In this document: in pieces, positions 16,912-25,665 of the stretch
Layout of the letters: each line of letters starts with the position of its first letter
Numbering within the stretch: the stretch's first letter is position 1
Source: Streptomyces sp. NBC_00443
Lineage (GTDB): Bacteria > Actinomycetota > Actinomycetes > Streptomycetales > Streptomycetaceae
Assembly (NCBI RefSeq): GCF_036014175.1
Contig: NZ_CP107917.1
Location: 8,556,001 to 8,620,000 of the forward strand
DNA length: 64,000 nt
Direction: 5' to 3'
Notes under the pieces: generated by a model
Databases searched by the model: none
What the model was told of the DNA's origin: nothing
Seen by the model: only the letters and a program-made list of their open reading frames with translations
Program-made: the position numbers and the translations under genes

Positions 16912-18432
16912 ATGGCGGCGGTGGGACGGACCGAGGGCGGCACTGCGTGCGCTGACCCCGGGGAGGACGCGGACGTGCCGCCGGGCCGGTCCGGGGGCGT
17001 CTTCGAGCAGGTGAGCGCGGTCGCAGACGCCGTCCTCTACGAGGGCTACCTCCTCTATCCCTACCGGCGATCCTCGGCCAAGAACCGCGTCCGATGGCAG
17101 TTCGGGGTGCTCTTCCCCCGGGACTGGGTGGAGTCGGACGGTCCCGTCGTCCCCGGCATCTCCGGCTCCGCGGACTCCTGGTACCAGCAGACCGAGTGCC
17201 TGCTGAGGCTCCGGCAGCCCGGCGCGGCCGTACGGGTGCGACTTCGCTGTCTGCAGATGCAGCGCAAGCAGGTCGAGGAAGCGGACCGGGACGGCGGACA
17301 CCGCCCCGTCGAGTCGCTGCGCACCGACGACGGCACGACGCATCTGACCTTCGACGAGGCCGTACCGCGCGAGTTCGATGCAGTGATCCCGCTGGACGAG
17401 CTCCTCAAGGGCGAACACACCGTTGCGGTGGCAGCGCCGGCCGGTGCGGACGACGAGCCCCTGCCGGGACACGCCGGCCGGGTGGTGCGGCGTCGCGAAG
17501 AGGTGCGGGCGAGCCTCACCGTCGTCGCCGAGCGGCTCGCGCCGTATCTCTGCCTGCTCCGGGTGCGCACCACGAACACGGGACCCGCGCCGGATCCGCG
17601 AACCCCGCGCGACGAGGCGCTGCGCCGAGCACTCATCGCCACGCACACCCTCATCGGCGGTGACGGCGTCGAGTTCGTCTCGCCGACCGATCCGCCCGCG
17701 GACCTGCGGGCCCATGCGAGCGCATGCCGCAACGAGTTCACGTTCCCCGTGCTCGGCGGTGAGCCCGACGCGGTCGGACGCGTCCTGCTGTCCGCCCCGA
17801 TCATCCTGCCCGACCACCCCCAGGTCGCCCCGGAGAGCCCCGGCGACCTGCACGACGCGGCGGAGATCGACGAGATCCTCACGCTGCGCACGATGCTGCT
17901 GACCGACGAGGAGAAGCAGGAGGCGCGCGCCACCGACCCGCGGGCCGCCGCGATCCTCGACCGGGTCGACACCATGCCCCAGGAGGTCTTCGAGCGGCTG
18001 CACGGCGCCGTTCGTTCCCTGACTCCGTCAGTCCCGACGACCACCCGGGCCACCCAGGCCACTCCGGAACCCCTGGCGACCCCGCCCGCCGAACGCCCGG
18101 CCTGGTGGCAGGAAGGCGCCGACGAAGGTCTCTCCCCGTCCACGGACACCGTGCTCGTGGCCGGCGTGCCCCTCGGAGCAGGCAGCCGCGTAAGGCTGCG
18201 CCCGCGGGGTCGCGGCGCCGATGCCCAGGACATGTTCCTGGCCGGGCGGACCGCCGAGGTCGCGGCCGTCTTCCACGACGTCGACGGCAGCGTGCACCTC
18301 GCCGTCACCGTCGACGACGATCCCGCGGCCGAACTGCACACCTGGTACGGCCGCTTCCTCTACTTCCGGCCGGACGAACTCGAGCCACTGGAGCCCGCTC
18401 CATCCGAAACCCCCCGCAGCGGAGGCCGATGA
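16912..18432 (+). CDS. Uncharacterised hydrogenase-locus protein (506 aa)
   Basis: A 506-residue protein directly upstream of hhyS (stop-to-ATG distance 1 base), preceded by GAGGAGG. No signal peptide, membrane helix or metal-ligand cluster is evident. The conserved-looking start of the body is DAVLYEGYLLYPYRRSSAKNRVRWQFGVLFP. The last ~80 residues (GSRVRLRPRGRGADAQDMF ... EVAAVFHDVDGSVHLAVTVDD) look like a separate beta-rich domain. Proteins of this kind recur beside actinobacterial group 1h hydrogenases, so a role in assembly or electron transfer is likely, but I cannot name a function. Confidence 0.78.
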   Translation: MAAVGRTEGGTACADPGEDADVPPGRSGGVFEQVSAVADAVLYEGYLLYPYRRSSAKNRVRWQFGVLFPRDWVESDGPVVPGISGSADSWYQQTECLLRLRQPGAAVRVRLRCLQMQRKQVEEADRDGGHRPVESLRTDDGTTHLTFDEAVPREFDAVIPLDELLKGEHTVAVAAPAGADDEPLPGHAGRVVRRREEVRASLTVVAERLAPYLCLLRVRTTNTGPAPDPRTPRDEALRRALIATHTLIGGDGVEFVSPTDPPADLRAHASACRNEFTFPVLGGEPDAVGRVLLSAPIILPDHPQVAPESPGDLHDAAEIDEILTLRTMLLTDEEKQEARATDPRAAAILDRVDTMPQEVFERLHGAVRSLTPSVPTTTRATQATPEPLATPPAERPAWWQEGADEGLSPSTDTVLVAGVPLGAGSRVRLRPRGRGADAQDMFLAGRTAEVAAVFHDVDGSVHLAVTVDDDPAAELHTWYGRFLYFRPDELEPLEPAPSETPRSGGR

Positions 18433-18433
18433 C

Positions 18434-19522
18434 ATGGCAACCCACAGCAGTACCGCCGAGGTCAGCAAAGAACCCAGTCGAGGCGAGGACCGCGAGGGCT
18501 TCGACGAGATCACCATCCTCTGGATCTCCGAGGGCATGAGCTGCGACGGCGACACCGTCTCCCTCACCGCCGCCGACCAGCCCTCCATCGAGGACCTGGT
18601 CCTGGGTCTGATCCCGGGCCTGCCGAAGGTGAACCTGGTCAACAAGGTGCTCTCGCCCAGCCTGGGCGGCGAGGACTTCCTCGTCCCCTACCGGGCCGCC
18701 GCGCGGGGCGATTTGTCACCGTTCATCCTCGTTATCGAGGGCTCGATCCCCAACCAGAACATCATCGAGGGCGACGGCTACTGGACGTCCTTCGGCAACG
18801 ACCCGGAGACCGGAGAGCCGCAGACCCTGAACTGGTGGATCGACCAACTGGCCCCCAGGGCCTGGGCGGTGGTGGCCGCCGGCACCTGCGCCACCTTCGG
18901 CGGCATCCACGCCATGTCCGGCAACCCGACCGGCTGCATGGGCCTCGCCGACTACCTCGGCTGGGACTACACCTCCCAGGGCGGCCTGCCGATTGTGAAC
19001 GTGCCCGGCTGCCCGATCCAGCCCGAGAACTTCATGGAGACCCTGGTCTGGGTCCTCTACCACGCGGCCGGATCCGCGCCGCCGCCCCCGCTGGACCACA
19101 TGCTGCGCCCGCAGTGGCTGTTCGGCAGGACGGTCCACGAGGGCTGCGACCGCGGCTCGTACTACGAGCAGGCCAGTTTCGCCAAGGACTACAACTCGCC
19201 CAAGTGCCTGGTCAAGACGGGCTGTTGGGGTCCGGTCGTCAACTGCAACGTGCCCAAGCGCGGCTGGATGGCCGGCATCGGCGGCTGCCCGAACGTCGGC
19301 GGTATCTGCATCGGCTGCACGATGCCCGGCTTCCCCGACGCGTTCATGCCGTTCATGGACGAGCCCCCGGGCGGCACGCTGTCGTCCCTGGCCATCAAGC
19401 CGTACGGGGCCGTCATCCGCCGACTGCGCGGCATGACGAACGAACTGGTCAACCACGAGCCCAGGTGGCGCCACAACAAACGCAAGCTGACCAGCGGCTA
19501 CGACCCGCACTGGCGCCCCTGA
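18434..19522 (+). CDS. hhyS: Group 1h (high-affinity) [NiFe]-hydrogenase small subunit
   Basis: A 362-residue iron-sulfur subunit. It lacks the twin-arginine signal of periplasmic uptake hydrogenases and begins with a soluble N-terminus. The proximal-cluster region reads SEGMSCDGDT (residues 32-41), where standard enzymes have ECTGC: the first Cys is replaced and an Asp follows Cys37. This fits the known three-Cys/one-Asp proximal cluster of actinobacterial-type enzymes. More cysteine motifs follow (VPGCPIQ, EGCDRGSYYEQASF, KTGCWGPVVNC, GGCPNVGGICIGCTMPGFPD). It relays electrons from the active site of HhyL during oxidation of atmospheric-level H2. Confidence 0.95.
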   Translation: MATHSSTAEVSKEPSRGEDREGFDEITILWISEGMSCDGDTVSLTAADQPSIEDLVLGLIPGLPKVNLVNKVLSPSLGGEDFLVPYRAAARGDLSPFILVIEGSIPNQNIIEGDGYWTSFGNDPETGEPQTLNWWIDQLAPRAWAVVAAGTCATFGGIHAMSGNPTGCMGLADYLGWDYTSQGGLPIVNVPGCPIQPENFMETLVWVLYHAAGSAPPPPLDHMLRPQWLFGRTVHEGCDRGSYYEQASFAKDYNSPKCLVKTGCWGPVVNCNVPKRGWMAGIGGCPNVGGICIGCTMPGFPDAFMPFMDEPPGGTLSSLAIKPYGAVIRRLRGMTNELVNHEPRWRHNKRKLTSGYDPHWRP

Positions 19523-19610
19523 TGGCGCCCTGCGCGCAGGTCCGCCAGCCGCACGACCCCCACCTCACGACCCACCCGCACATCACCGACAGCGAGGGGC
19601 AGCACCGCAG

Positions 19611-21404
19611 ATGACCACCACCGAGGCCCGGCCCACGGAGCGCAAGCCGCCACAGCTCGTGGACATGTCCTGGGATCCGATCACTCGGATCATCGGGAAC
19701 CTGGGCATCTACACGAAGATCGACTTCGCCAACCGGGAAGTCGTGGAATGCCACAGCACCTCGTCGCTCTTCCGCGGCTACTCCGTGTTCATGAAGGGCA
19801 AGGACCCGCGCGACGCGGGCTTCATCACGTCCCGGATCTGCGGCATCTGCGGCGACAACCACACCACCTGCTCCGACTACGCCCAGCAGATGGCCTACGG
19901 CGTCAAGCCGCCTCCGCTGGCCGAGCACATCGTCAACCTCGGTGAAGCGGCCGAGTACATGTTCGACCACACGATCTTCCAGGACAACCTGGTCTTCGTG
20001 GACTTCTGCGAGGCGATGGTCAAGGCCACCAACCCCGGCCTGCTGGCCCGCGCCGAACGCACCGACGCGCCCCGTGGGGAGATCCACGGCTACCGGACGA
20101 TCGCCGACATCATGAAGGCCTTCAACCCCTTCGAGGGCGAGGTCTACAAGGAGGCCCTGAAGGTCAGCCGGGTCACCCGTGAGATGTTCTGCCTGATGGA
20201 GGGGCGGCACGTCCACCCGTCCACGCTGTACCCGGGCGGCGTCGGCACGATGCCGCAGCCGACCGCCTTCACCGACTACCTCAGCCGGCTCATGCGGGTC
20301 ATCGACTTCGTGAAGAAGGCCGTCGCCATGAACGACGACGTCTTCGACTTCTTCTACGAGGCACTGCCCGGCTACGAGGAGGTCGGCCGCCGCCGCGTCC
20401 TGCTGGGCTGCTGGGGCGCCTTCCAGGACCCCAAGGTCGTCGACTACCGCTACGAGACGATGAACACCTGGGGCAAGGCGATGTACGTCACGCCCGGCAT
20501 CATCGTCGACGGCGAACTCGTCACCAACAACCTCGTCGACATCAACCTCGGCCTGCGCATCATGCTCGGCAGTTCTTACTACGAGGACTGGGTGAACGAA
20601 TCGCCCTTCGTCACCCACGACCCGCTGGGCAACCCCGTAGACATGCGCCACCCGTGGAACCAGACCACCGTCCCGGTGCCGCAGAAGCGCAACTTCGACG
20701 ACAAGTACAGCTGGGTGATGAGCCCGCGCTGGTACGACAAGCGCACCGACCAGCACCTCGCCCTCGACACCGGCGGCGGCCCGCTGGCCCGGCTGTGGTC
20801 GACCGCGCTGAGCGGCCTGGTCGACACCCCGTACATCAAGGCCACCGGGCACAGCGTGCGCATCTCGCTGCCCAAGGGCGAGAGCCTGCCGGAGACCACC
20901 CTGGAGTGGCGCATCCCGCAGTGGAGCAACACCATCGAACGCGACCGCGCCCGGCCCTACTTCGTCGCCTACGCGGCCGCCATGGCCCTGCAGTTCTTGG
21001 AAGAGGCCATGGGGCTGGTCCGCGCGGGCGAGACCAAGGTCTTCGAGAACTACGAGGTGCCCGACGAGGCCATCGGCTGCGGATTCCACGAGGCGGTCCG
21101 CGGTGTCCTCTCCCACCACCTGGTGATCAAGGACAAGAAGATCGCCAACTACCACCCGTACCCGCCGACCCCGTGGAACGCCAGCCCCCGCGACATCTAC
21201 GGCACCCCCGGGCCGTACGAGGACGCCGTCCAGGGCCAGCCCATCTTCGAGGAGAACGGGCCGGACGACTTCAAGGGCGTCGACATCATGCGCACGGTCC
21301 GCAGCTTCGACCCCTGTCTGCCGTGCGGCGTCCACATGTACGTCGGCAAGGGCAAGACGCTCACCACCCTGCACTCGCCGACGTACGGGGCGAACCATGG
21401 CTGA
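19611..21404 (+). CDS. hhyL: Group 1h (high-affinity) [NiFe]-hydrogenase large subunit
   Basis: A 597-residue catalytic subunit. The N-terminal NiFe ligand motif is RICGICGDNHTTC (C77, C80) and the C-terminal motif is DPCLPCGVH. The chain continues 22 residues past that His (MYVGKGKTLTTLHSPTYGAN..), the expected peptide removed by the maturation protease once nickel is inserted. The enzyme oxidises H2 to protons and electrons and is used by streptomycetes to scavenge trace H2 during starvation and sporulation. It starts 88 bases after hhyS and overlaps the NifU-like gene by 8 bases. Confidence 0.96.
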   Translation: MTTTEARPTERKPPQLVDMSWDPITRIIGNLGIYTKIDFANREVVECHSTSSLFRGYSVFMKGKDPRDAGFITSRICGICGDNHTTCSDYAQQMAYGVKPPPLAEHIVNLGEAAEYMFDHTIFQDNLVFVDFCEAMVKATNPGLLARAERTDAPRGEIHGYRTIADIMKAFNPFEGEVYKEALKVSRVTREMFCLMEGRHVHPSTLYPGGVGTMPQPTAFTDYLSRLMRVIDFVKKAVAMNDDVFDFFYEALPGYEEVGRRRVLLGCWGAFQDPKVVDYRYETMNTWGKAMYVTPGIIVDGELVTNNLVDINLGLRIMLGSSYYEDWVNESPFVTHDPLGNPVDMRHPWNQTTVPVPQKRNFDDKYSWVMSPRWYDKRTDQHLALDTGGGPLARLWSTALSGLVDTPYIKATGHSVRISLPKGESLPETTLEWRIPQWSNTIERDRARPYFVAYAAAMALQFLEEAMGLVRAGETKVFENYEVPDEAIGCGFHEAVRGVLSHHLVIKDKKIANYHPYPPTPWNASPRDIYGTPGPYEDAVQGQPIFEENGPDDFKGVDIMRTVRSFDPCLPCGVHMYVGKGKTLTTLHSPTYGANHG

Positions 21405-21975
21405 GGCCATTGCCGACCGGCTGGCGGACCCGGACGTGGAGGCCCGGCTCGCCCGGCTCGACGAGCTGCTGGCGGGCCTGGAGTCCGCACCCGGCCCCAC
21501 CACGCGCTCCGCGACCGAGGCGGTGGGACTGCTGACCGAGGTCTACGGCGAGGCGCTGGCCCGCGTCATGGACCACGCGGACGGTCAGCTGGCCGAGAGC
21601 CTGGCCGACGACGAGCTGCTGGGCCACCTGCTGGTCCTGCACGACGTCCACCCCGAGCCCGCCGAGCGCCGGGCGGCCCGCGCGGTCGAACGGCTGCGTC
21701 CCGCCGTACAGGAACGCGGCGGTGACGTGGAGTGGGCCGGTGTGGAGGGACAGGTGGCCCGGGTGCGCATGACGTCGGGCGGCGGATGCGGCTCGGGCTG
21801 CGGTGCCGGAGCCGGTGCCGGTGCCGGTGCCATGGACGTCACCGACGCGGTCCGCGAGGCGGTGCTCGCCGTGGCACCCGAGCTGACGGCCGTGGAGCCG
21901 CTCACCGCGCCTGCTCCCGCACCCCCGCCCGCGTTCGTACCGCTCGCCACGCTGACGCACCGGGGCGCACGGTGA
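21397..21975 (+). CDS. NifU-like C-terminal-domain protein of the hydrogenase operon
   Basis: A 192-residue protein overlapping the end of hhyL by 8 bases. The helical N-terminal half (EAIADRLADPDVEARLARLDELLAGLE) is followed by a NifU-C-like segment: AVERLRPAVQERGGDVEWAG, then a beta strand and a Gly/Ala-rich loop with CGSGC, then AVREAVLAVAPELTAVEPL. Canonical NifU-C domains have a CxxC in this place, here CxxxC flanked by repeated Gly-Ala. It is expected to help deliver or repair Fe-S clusters for HhyS, but the altered cysteine spacing makes this uncertain. Confidence 0.78.
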   Translation: MAEAIADRLADPDVEARLARLDELLAGLESAPGPTTRSATEAVGLLTEVYGEALARVMDHADGQLAESLADDELLGHLLVLHDVHPEPAERRAARAVERLRPAVQERGGDVEWAGVEGQVARVRMTSGGGCGSGCGAGAGAGAGAMDVTDAVREAVLAVAPELTAVEPLTAPAPAPPPAFVPLATLTHRGAR

Positions 21976-22568
21976 CCACCGACGGAGCCCTGGCCCGCCT
22001 CATCCGCTCCTCGGCCGACCGCACCGCGGCGGCCGTGGCGGAGGCGTGCGACCTGTGTGCCGCGCCGGTGCCGGACGAGCACGCGCACCTGTACGACACC
22101 GGGCAGGACGAGGTGCGGTGCGTCTGCGGCCCCTGCTCGGTGCTGTTCGCCGGTGCCGGGGCGGGCGACGGGCACTACCGGTTGGTGCCCCGGCGCCGGA
22201 TCCGGCTGCCCAAGGTCGACACGGCGGCGCTGGGCGTACCCGTCGGCCTGGTCTTCTTCGTGCCCCGCGCGGACGGCACCGTCACCGCGCAGGGCCCGAG
22301 CCCGGCGGGTGCCATGCGCTGGGAGGTGGACGCGGCGGCCTGGATCGGGCTCGCCGAGACGTGTCCGCAGCTCGCCTCCGTGGAACCCGAGGTGGAGGCA
22401 CTGCTGGTGAACACCGTCCACGGCCTCGACCACCACTGGATCGTGCCGATCGACGACTGCTACCGCATGGTCGCCGTCGTACGCCGGGAATGGCGCGGCC
22501 TGTCCGGCGGCGGCCAGGTCTGGCCGACCGTCGAGCGGTTCTTCGAGGACCTCACCGAGCGGTCCTGA
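21972..22568 (+). CDS. DUF5947-like hydrogenase-associated protein with N-terminal zinc-ribbon cysteines
   Basis: A 198-residue protein starting at a GTG that overlaps the previous TGA (GTGA). Cysteines CDLC (residues 27-30) and CVCGPC about 25 residues later look like a zinc ribbon or rubredoxin-like knuckle. The body contains FAGAGAGDGHYRLVPRRRIRLP and LVNTVHGLDHHWIVPIDDCYRMVAVVRREW. I associate this with the DUF5947 family seen in actinobacterial hydrogenase operons, from memory of that context. A rubredoxin-like assembly role is possible. Confidence 0.72.
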   Translation: MTTDGALARLIRSSADRTAAAVAEACDLCAAPVPDEHAHLYDTGQDEVRCVCGPCSVLFAGAGAGDGHYRLVPRRRIRLPKVDTAALGVPVGLVFFVPRADGTVTAQGPSPAGAMRWEVDAAAWIGLAETCPQLASVEPEVEALLVNTVHGLDHHWIVPIDDCYRMVAVVRREWRGLSGGGQVWPTVERFFEDLTERS

Positions 22569-22610
22569 GCACGTACTCCGCAGGTCGGAGGCGAGGAAGG
22601 AGATCACCCC

Positions 22611-22817
22611 ATGGGCAGCATCAGAGTGGGCCGGGCCCAGGCGAAGCCCGACACCCCCGGGCACGTGGCCGGCATGCACCAGGGCAACCGGGGGCGGTAC
22701 AAGGACCAGAAGGGCCACCACGAGGACGGCACCGCCGACGCGCGCCGTTCCACCGGGATCCATTGGAAACGGCATGACGCGCTCGTGGAGACCATGCCGA
22801 ACATCTCACCGGGATGA
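22611..22817 (+). CDS. Small basic hydrophilic protein of the hydrogenase operon (68 aa)
   Basis: A 68-residue protein rich in Gly, His, Arg and Lys (GHVAGMHQGNRGRYKDQKGH), with no hydrophobic core, so probably intrinsically disordered. It begins at ATG 22611 after GAAGGAGA with good spacing and sits between two hydrogenase genes on the same strand. Several His residues could bind metal. Small proteins in this position recur in actinobacterial hydrogenase operons; function unknown. Confidence 0.65.
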   Translation: MGSIRVGRAQAKPDTPGHVAGMHQGNRGRYKDQKGHHEDGTADARRSTGIHWKRHDALVETMPNISPG

Positions 22818-22839
22818 GAGACAGCAGGGAGTCGCCGCA

Positions 22840-23040
22840 ATGAAGGTCGAACGAGCACAGTGGTCGGCTGTCACGGGCAGACGAGCCGGATTCAGCGGAC
22901 AGCGGGTGCTGATGGCCGAGGCGGCCCTGGTGGGCGGCCTGGTCCTCGCCGCGCTGCTCTGGGAGTTGCCCAGCCTCAGGCGCGAGGCGCGGATCTGGCG
23001 GATGTCCGGCGGGTTCCGCGCCGGTCGCCGGTACCCGTGA
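22840..23040 (+). CDS. Small single-pass membrane protein of the hydrogenase operon (66 aa)
   Basis: A 66-residue protein. A basic N-terminus is followed by one membrane helix (about residues 28-44: AALVGGLVLAALLWELP) and a basic tail RREARIWRMSGGFRAGRRYP. It resembles the small DUF6893-type proteins found with actinobacterial hydrogenases. AGGGAG precedes the ATG. It could anchor the otherwise soluble hydrogenase to the membrane; that role is inferred from position and topology only. Confidence 0.7.
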   Translation: MKVERAQWSAVTGRRAGFSGQRVLMAEAALVGGLVLAALLWELPSLRREARIWRMSGGFRAGRRYP

Positions 23041-23047
23041 GCCGGTC

Positions 23048-23404
23048 GTGCACGAGCTGTCGATCGCGACCGCGATCATCGAGCGGGCCGGTGAGCTGGC
23101 CCGGGCGGACGGAACCGAGTCCGTCTCGGCGGTGACCGTCCGGGTCGGCGAACTGGCGGGTGTCGTCCCCGACGCCCTGGACTTCGCCTTCGAGGTGGCC
23201 CGGGACGGCACGCCCCTGGCCGAGGCGCGGCTCGTGGTCGAGCAGATCCCCGCGCAGGCCTGGTGCAGCCCGTGCGCCGAGGAGTTCCCGGTGGGCATGC
23301 CCCCGTTCTTCTGGTGCCCGCGCTGCGACGAGCCCTCCACGGACCTGCGCAGTGGCCGGGAACTGGAGATCGCCGGGATCGAGCCGTTAGCGGCCTCGGC
23401 ATAG
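23048..23404 (+). CDS. hypA: Hydrogenase/urease nickel incorporation protein HypA
   Basis: A 118-residue nickel metallochaperone starting at GTG 23048. The N-terminal MHE nickel-binding motif and the zinc-finger cysteines CSPC (residues 73-76) and CPRC (90-93) are intact. It works with HypB to load nickel into HhyL. Odd feature: Leu114, five codons before the stop, is encoded by TTA (23387-23389), a codon read only by the bldA tRNA in Streptomyces; this could tie hydrogenase maturation to development. It is the last rightward gene and ends at a strong hairpin shared with hypE. Confidence 0.94.
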   Translation: MHELSIATAIIERAGELARADGTESVSAVTVRVGELAGVVPDALDFAFEVARDGTPLAEARLVVEQIPAQAWCSPCAEEFPVGMPPFFWCPRCDEPSTDLRSGRELEIAGIEPLAASA

Positions 23405-23448
23405 CGTGCGTGGGCCCCGCCGAACACCCTCGGCGGGGCCCACGCACG
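23405..23448. terminator. Bidirectional terminator between hypA and hypE
   Basis: A perfect 19-bp stem (left arm 23405-23423, right arm 23430-23448) with a 6-nt ACACCC loop. It lies one base after the hypA stop and 11 bases beyond the hypE stop on the other strand. No T-tract follows, as is common in streptomycetes. Confidence 0.85.
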
Positions 23449-23459
23449 TCCGGACCTGA

Positions 23460-24530
23460 TCAGCAGATGCGCGGCAACTGCTCACCCAGCGGCAGATCCA
23501 CCACCCGGGTCCCGCCGAGCCCGGTGGCCACCACCACCATCCCCGGATGGTCGGCGACGCACTCGCCGATCACAGTGGCCCCGGCGCCCTGCGGATGGGC
23601 GCGCATCGCCGCGAGGACGCCCTCCGCCTGCGACGGGGGCACGAAGGCGACCAGTCGGCCCTCGTTGGCGACGTAGAGCGGGTCGAGCCCCAGGAAACCG
23701 CAGGCGTTCGCCACCGCGTCCGGCACCGGAATGTCCCGTTCCCGCAGCCGGACACCGGTTCCGGAGGCTCTGGCGATCTCGTTGAGGGACGCGGCGAGGC
23801 CGCCCCTGGTGGGGTCGCGCAGTACATGGATGTCCGGGGTGACCGCGAGCATGGCGGCGACCAGACCGGCGAGCGGCGCGGTGTCGCTGGCCACCTCCAC
23901 CCCGAACTCCAGTCCCTCCCGCACGCTCATGATCGCCACCCCGTGCAGGCCGATCGGCCCGCTGACGATGACGACGTCACCGGGCCGGGCACGCTGGGGC
24001 CGGATGTCCACCCCGTCGGGCACGAGTCCCACGCCGGCGGTGGTGACGTACACGCCGTCGCCGTGCCCGGACTCCACCACCTTGGTGTCACCCGTGGCGA
24101 TGGTGACCCCGGCGGCCTCGGCCGCCGCGCCCATGGCCCGCGCGATCCGCTCGACCACGGTCAGCTCCACGCCCTCCTCCAGCACGAAGGCGGCGGAGAG
24201 ATACGCGGGCCTGGCACCGCTCATCGCCAGGTCGTTGACGGTGCCGTTGACCGCGAGGTCGCCGAGGCTGCCGCCGGGGAAGAACAGCGGCCTGACCACG
24301 TAGGAGTCGGTGGAGAACGCCAGCCGGGCGCCGCCCAGTTCGAGGACGGCGGAGTCCGCGAGCCCGGCCAGGGTGGCGTTGCCGTAGGCGGGGATGAAGA
24401 CCTGCTCCATCAGCTCCGCCGACAGCGCACCGCCACCGCCGTGCCCCATCACCACGACCCCCTGCTCGCGCAGCGGGGTGGGGCAGGACCAGTTGGCCGG
24501 GTCGACCGTCTCGACGAGTTGTTCAGGCAA
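23460..24530 (-). CDS. hypE: Hydrogenase maturation protein HypE
   Basis: A 356-residue PurM/AIR-synthase-like ATPase. It ends in PRIC, the invariant C-terminal cysteine (Cys356) that HypF carbamoylates and HypE dehydrates to the thiocyanate used for the Fe cyanide ligands. Early segments VVVMGHGGGGALSAELMEQVF and FSTDSYVVRPLFFPGG are family hallmarks. It overlaps hypD by 8 bases. The protein looks complete, but its partner HypF is frameshifted in this sequence. Confidence 0.95.
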   Translation of the reverse strand: MPEQLVETVDPANWSCPTPLREQGVVVMGHGGGGALSAELMEQVFIPAYGNATLAGLADSAVLELGGARLAFSTDSYVVRPLFFPGGSLGDLAVNGTVNDLAMSGARPAYLSAAFVLEEGVELTVVERIARAMGAAAEAAGVTIATGDTKVVESGHGDGVYVTTAGVGLVPDGVDIRPQRARPGDVVIVSGPIGLHGVAIMSVREGLEFGVEVASDTAPLAGLVAAMLAVTPDIHVLRDPTRGGLAASLNEIARASGTGVRLRERDIPVPDAVANACGFLGLDPLYVANEGRLVAFVPPSQAEGVLAAMRAHPQGAGATVIGECVADHPGMVVVATGLGGTRVVDLPLGEQLPRIC

Positions 24531-25665
24531 CGGGGTTCATCTCCTCCCGCGCGGCCCGGTCGGCCTGCGGAGTCGGGGCGTTCATGCGGCGGTACAGGTA
24601 GTAGGCCGCGCAGGCACCCTCGCTGGAGACCATGGTGGCGCCGAGCGGTGTGCGCGGAGTGCAGGTGGTGCCGAACGCGGCACACTCGGTCGGCTTGATC
24701 AGACCCTGGAGCACCTCGCCGCTGCGACACTCGGCGGGCTCCTCGGTACGGATGCCGCTGACGTCGAAGCGGTGCTCCGCGTCGTAGGCACGGAAGGCGT
24801 CGGTCAGCCGCCAGCCGCTCAGCGGGATGCGCCCGATGCCACGCCAGTTGCGGTCGGTGACCTCGAACACCTCCTCGATCATGCGCACGGCGGCCGGATT
24901 GCCCTCCTCGCGCACGGCCCGCGGGTACGCGTTCTCCACCCGGTGCTCACCGCGCTCCAGCTGGCGCACCGCCAGGCGGATGCCCTCCAGGATGTCCAGC
25001 GGCTCGAAGCCGGTCACCACCATCGGAACGCCGAACCGCTCGGCGAGCCCCGGGTACTCGCCCGTCCCCATCACGCTGCAGACGTGCCCGGCGGCCAGGA
25101 ACCCCTGCACCCGGCACTCGGGCGCCGTCATGATCGCCTCGATCGCCGGGGGCACCCGCACATGGGACACCAGCAGGCTGAAGTTGGTCAGGCCCAGACG
25201 GCGCGCCTGGTGCGCGGCCATCGCGTTGGCCGGTGCCGTGGTCTCGAAGCCGATGGCGAAGAACACCACCTCCCGGTCCGGGTGGCGGCGGGCCAGCTCC
25301 AGGGCGTCGAGCGGTGAGTAGACCACGCGTACGTCGCCGCCCTCGCCCTTGACCCGGAACAGGTCGCGGTCGGTACCCGGCACCCGGAGCATGTCGCCGA
25401 AGGAGCAGAAGATCACCTCGGGCCGCGAGGCGATCTCCAGCGCCTTGTCGATGACGTCCAGCGGTGTCACACAGACGGGGCAGCCGGGACCGTGGATCAA
25501 CTCCACGTTCTCGGGCAGCAGTTGGTCGATGCCGTGCCGGATGATCGAGTGGGTCTGCCCGCCGCACACCTCCATCAGGGCCCAGGGCCGGGTGGCGGTG
25601 GCGCGGATCTCGTCCAGCAGCCGCCGGGCGAGATCGGGGTCGTTGAACTCGTCGATGTACTTCAC
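24523..25665 (-). CDS. hypD: Hydrogenase maturation protein HypD
   Basis: A 380-residue iron-sulfur scaffold on which the Fe(CN)2CO unit is built together with HypC. Key motifs are VCGGQTHS (Cys34), GPGCPVCVTP (C62, C65) and IGFETTAPANA. The C-terminal [4Fe-4S] cysteines include AECRSGEVLQGLIKPTECAAFGTTCTPRTPLGA. The start overlaps the hypC stop (ATGA). The ORF is intact and of normal length. Confidence 0.96.
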   Translation of the reverse strand: MKYIDEFNDPDLARRLLDEIRATATRPWALMEVCGGQTHSIIRHGIDQLLPENVELIHGPGCPVCVTPLDVIDKALEIASRPEVIFCSFGDMLRVPGTDRDLFRVKGEGGDVRVVYSPLDALELARRHPDREVVFFAIGFETTAPANAMAAHQARRLGLTNFSLLVSHVRVPPAIEAIMTAPECRVQGFLAAGHVCSVMGTGEYPGLAERFGVPMVVTGFEPLDILEGIRLAVRQLERGEHRVENAYPRAVREEGNPAAVRMIEEVFEVTDRNWRGIGRIPLSGWRLTDAFRAYDAEHRFDVSGIRTEEPAECRSGEVLQGLIKPTECAAFGTTCTPRTPLGATMVSSEGACAAYYLYRRMNAPTPQADRAAREEMNPVA

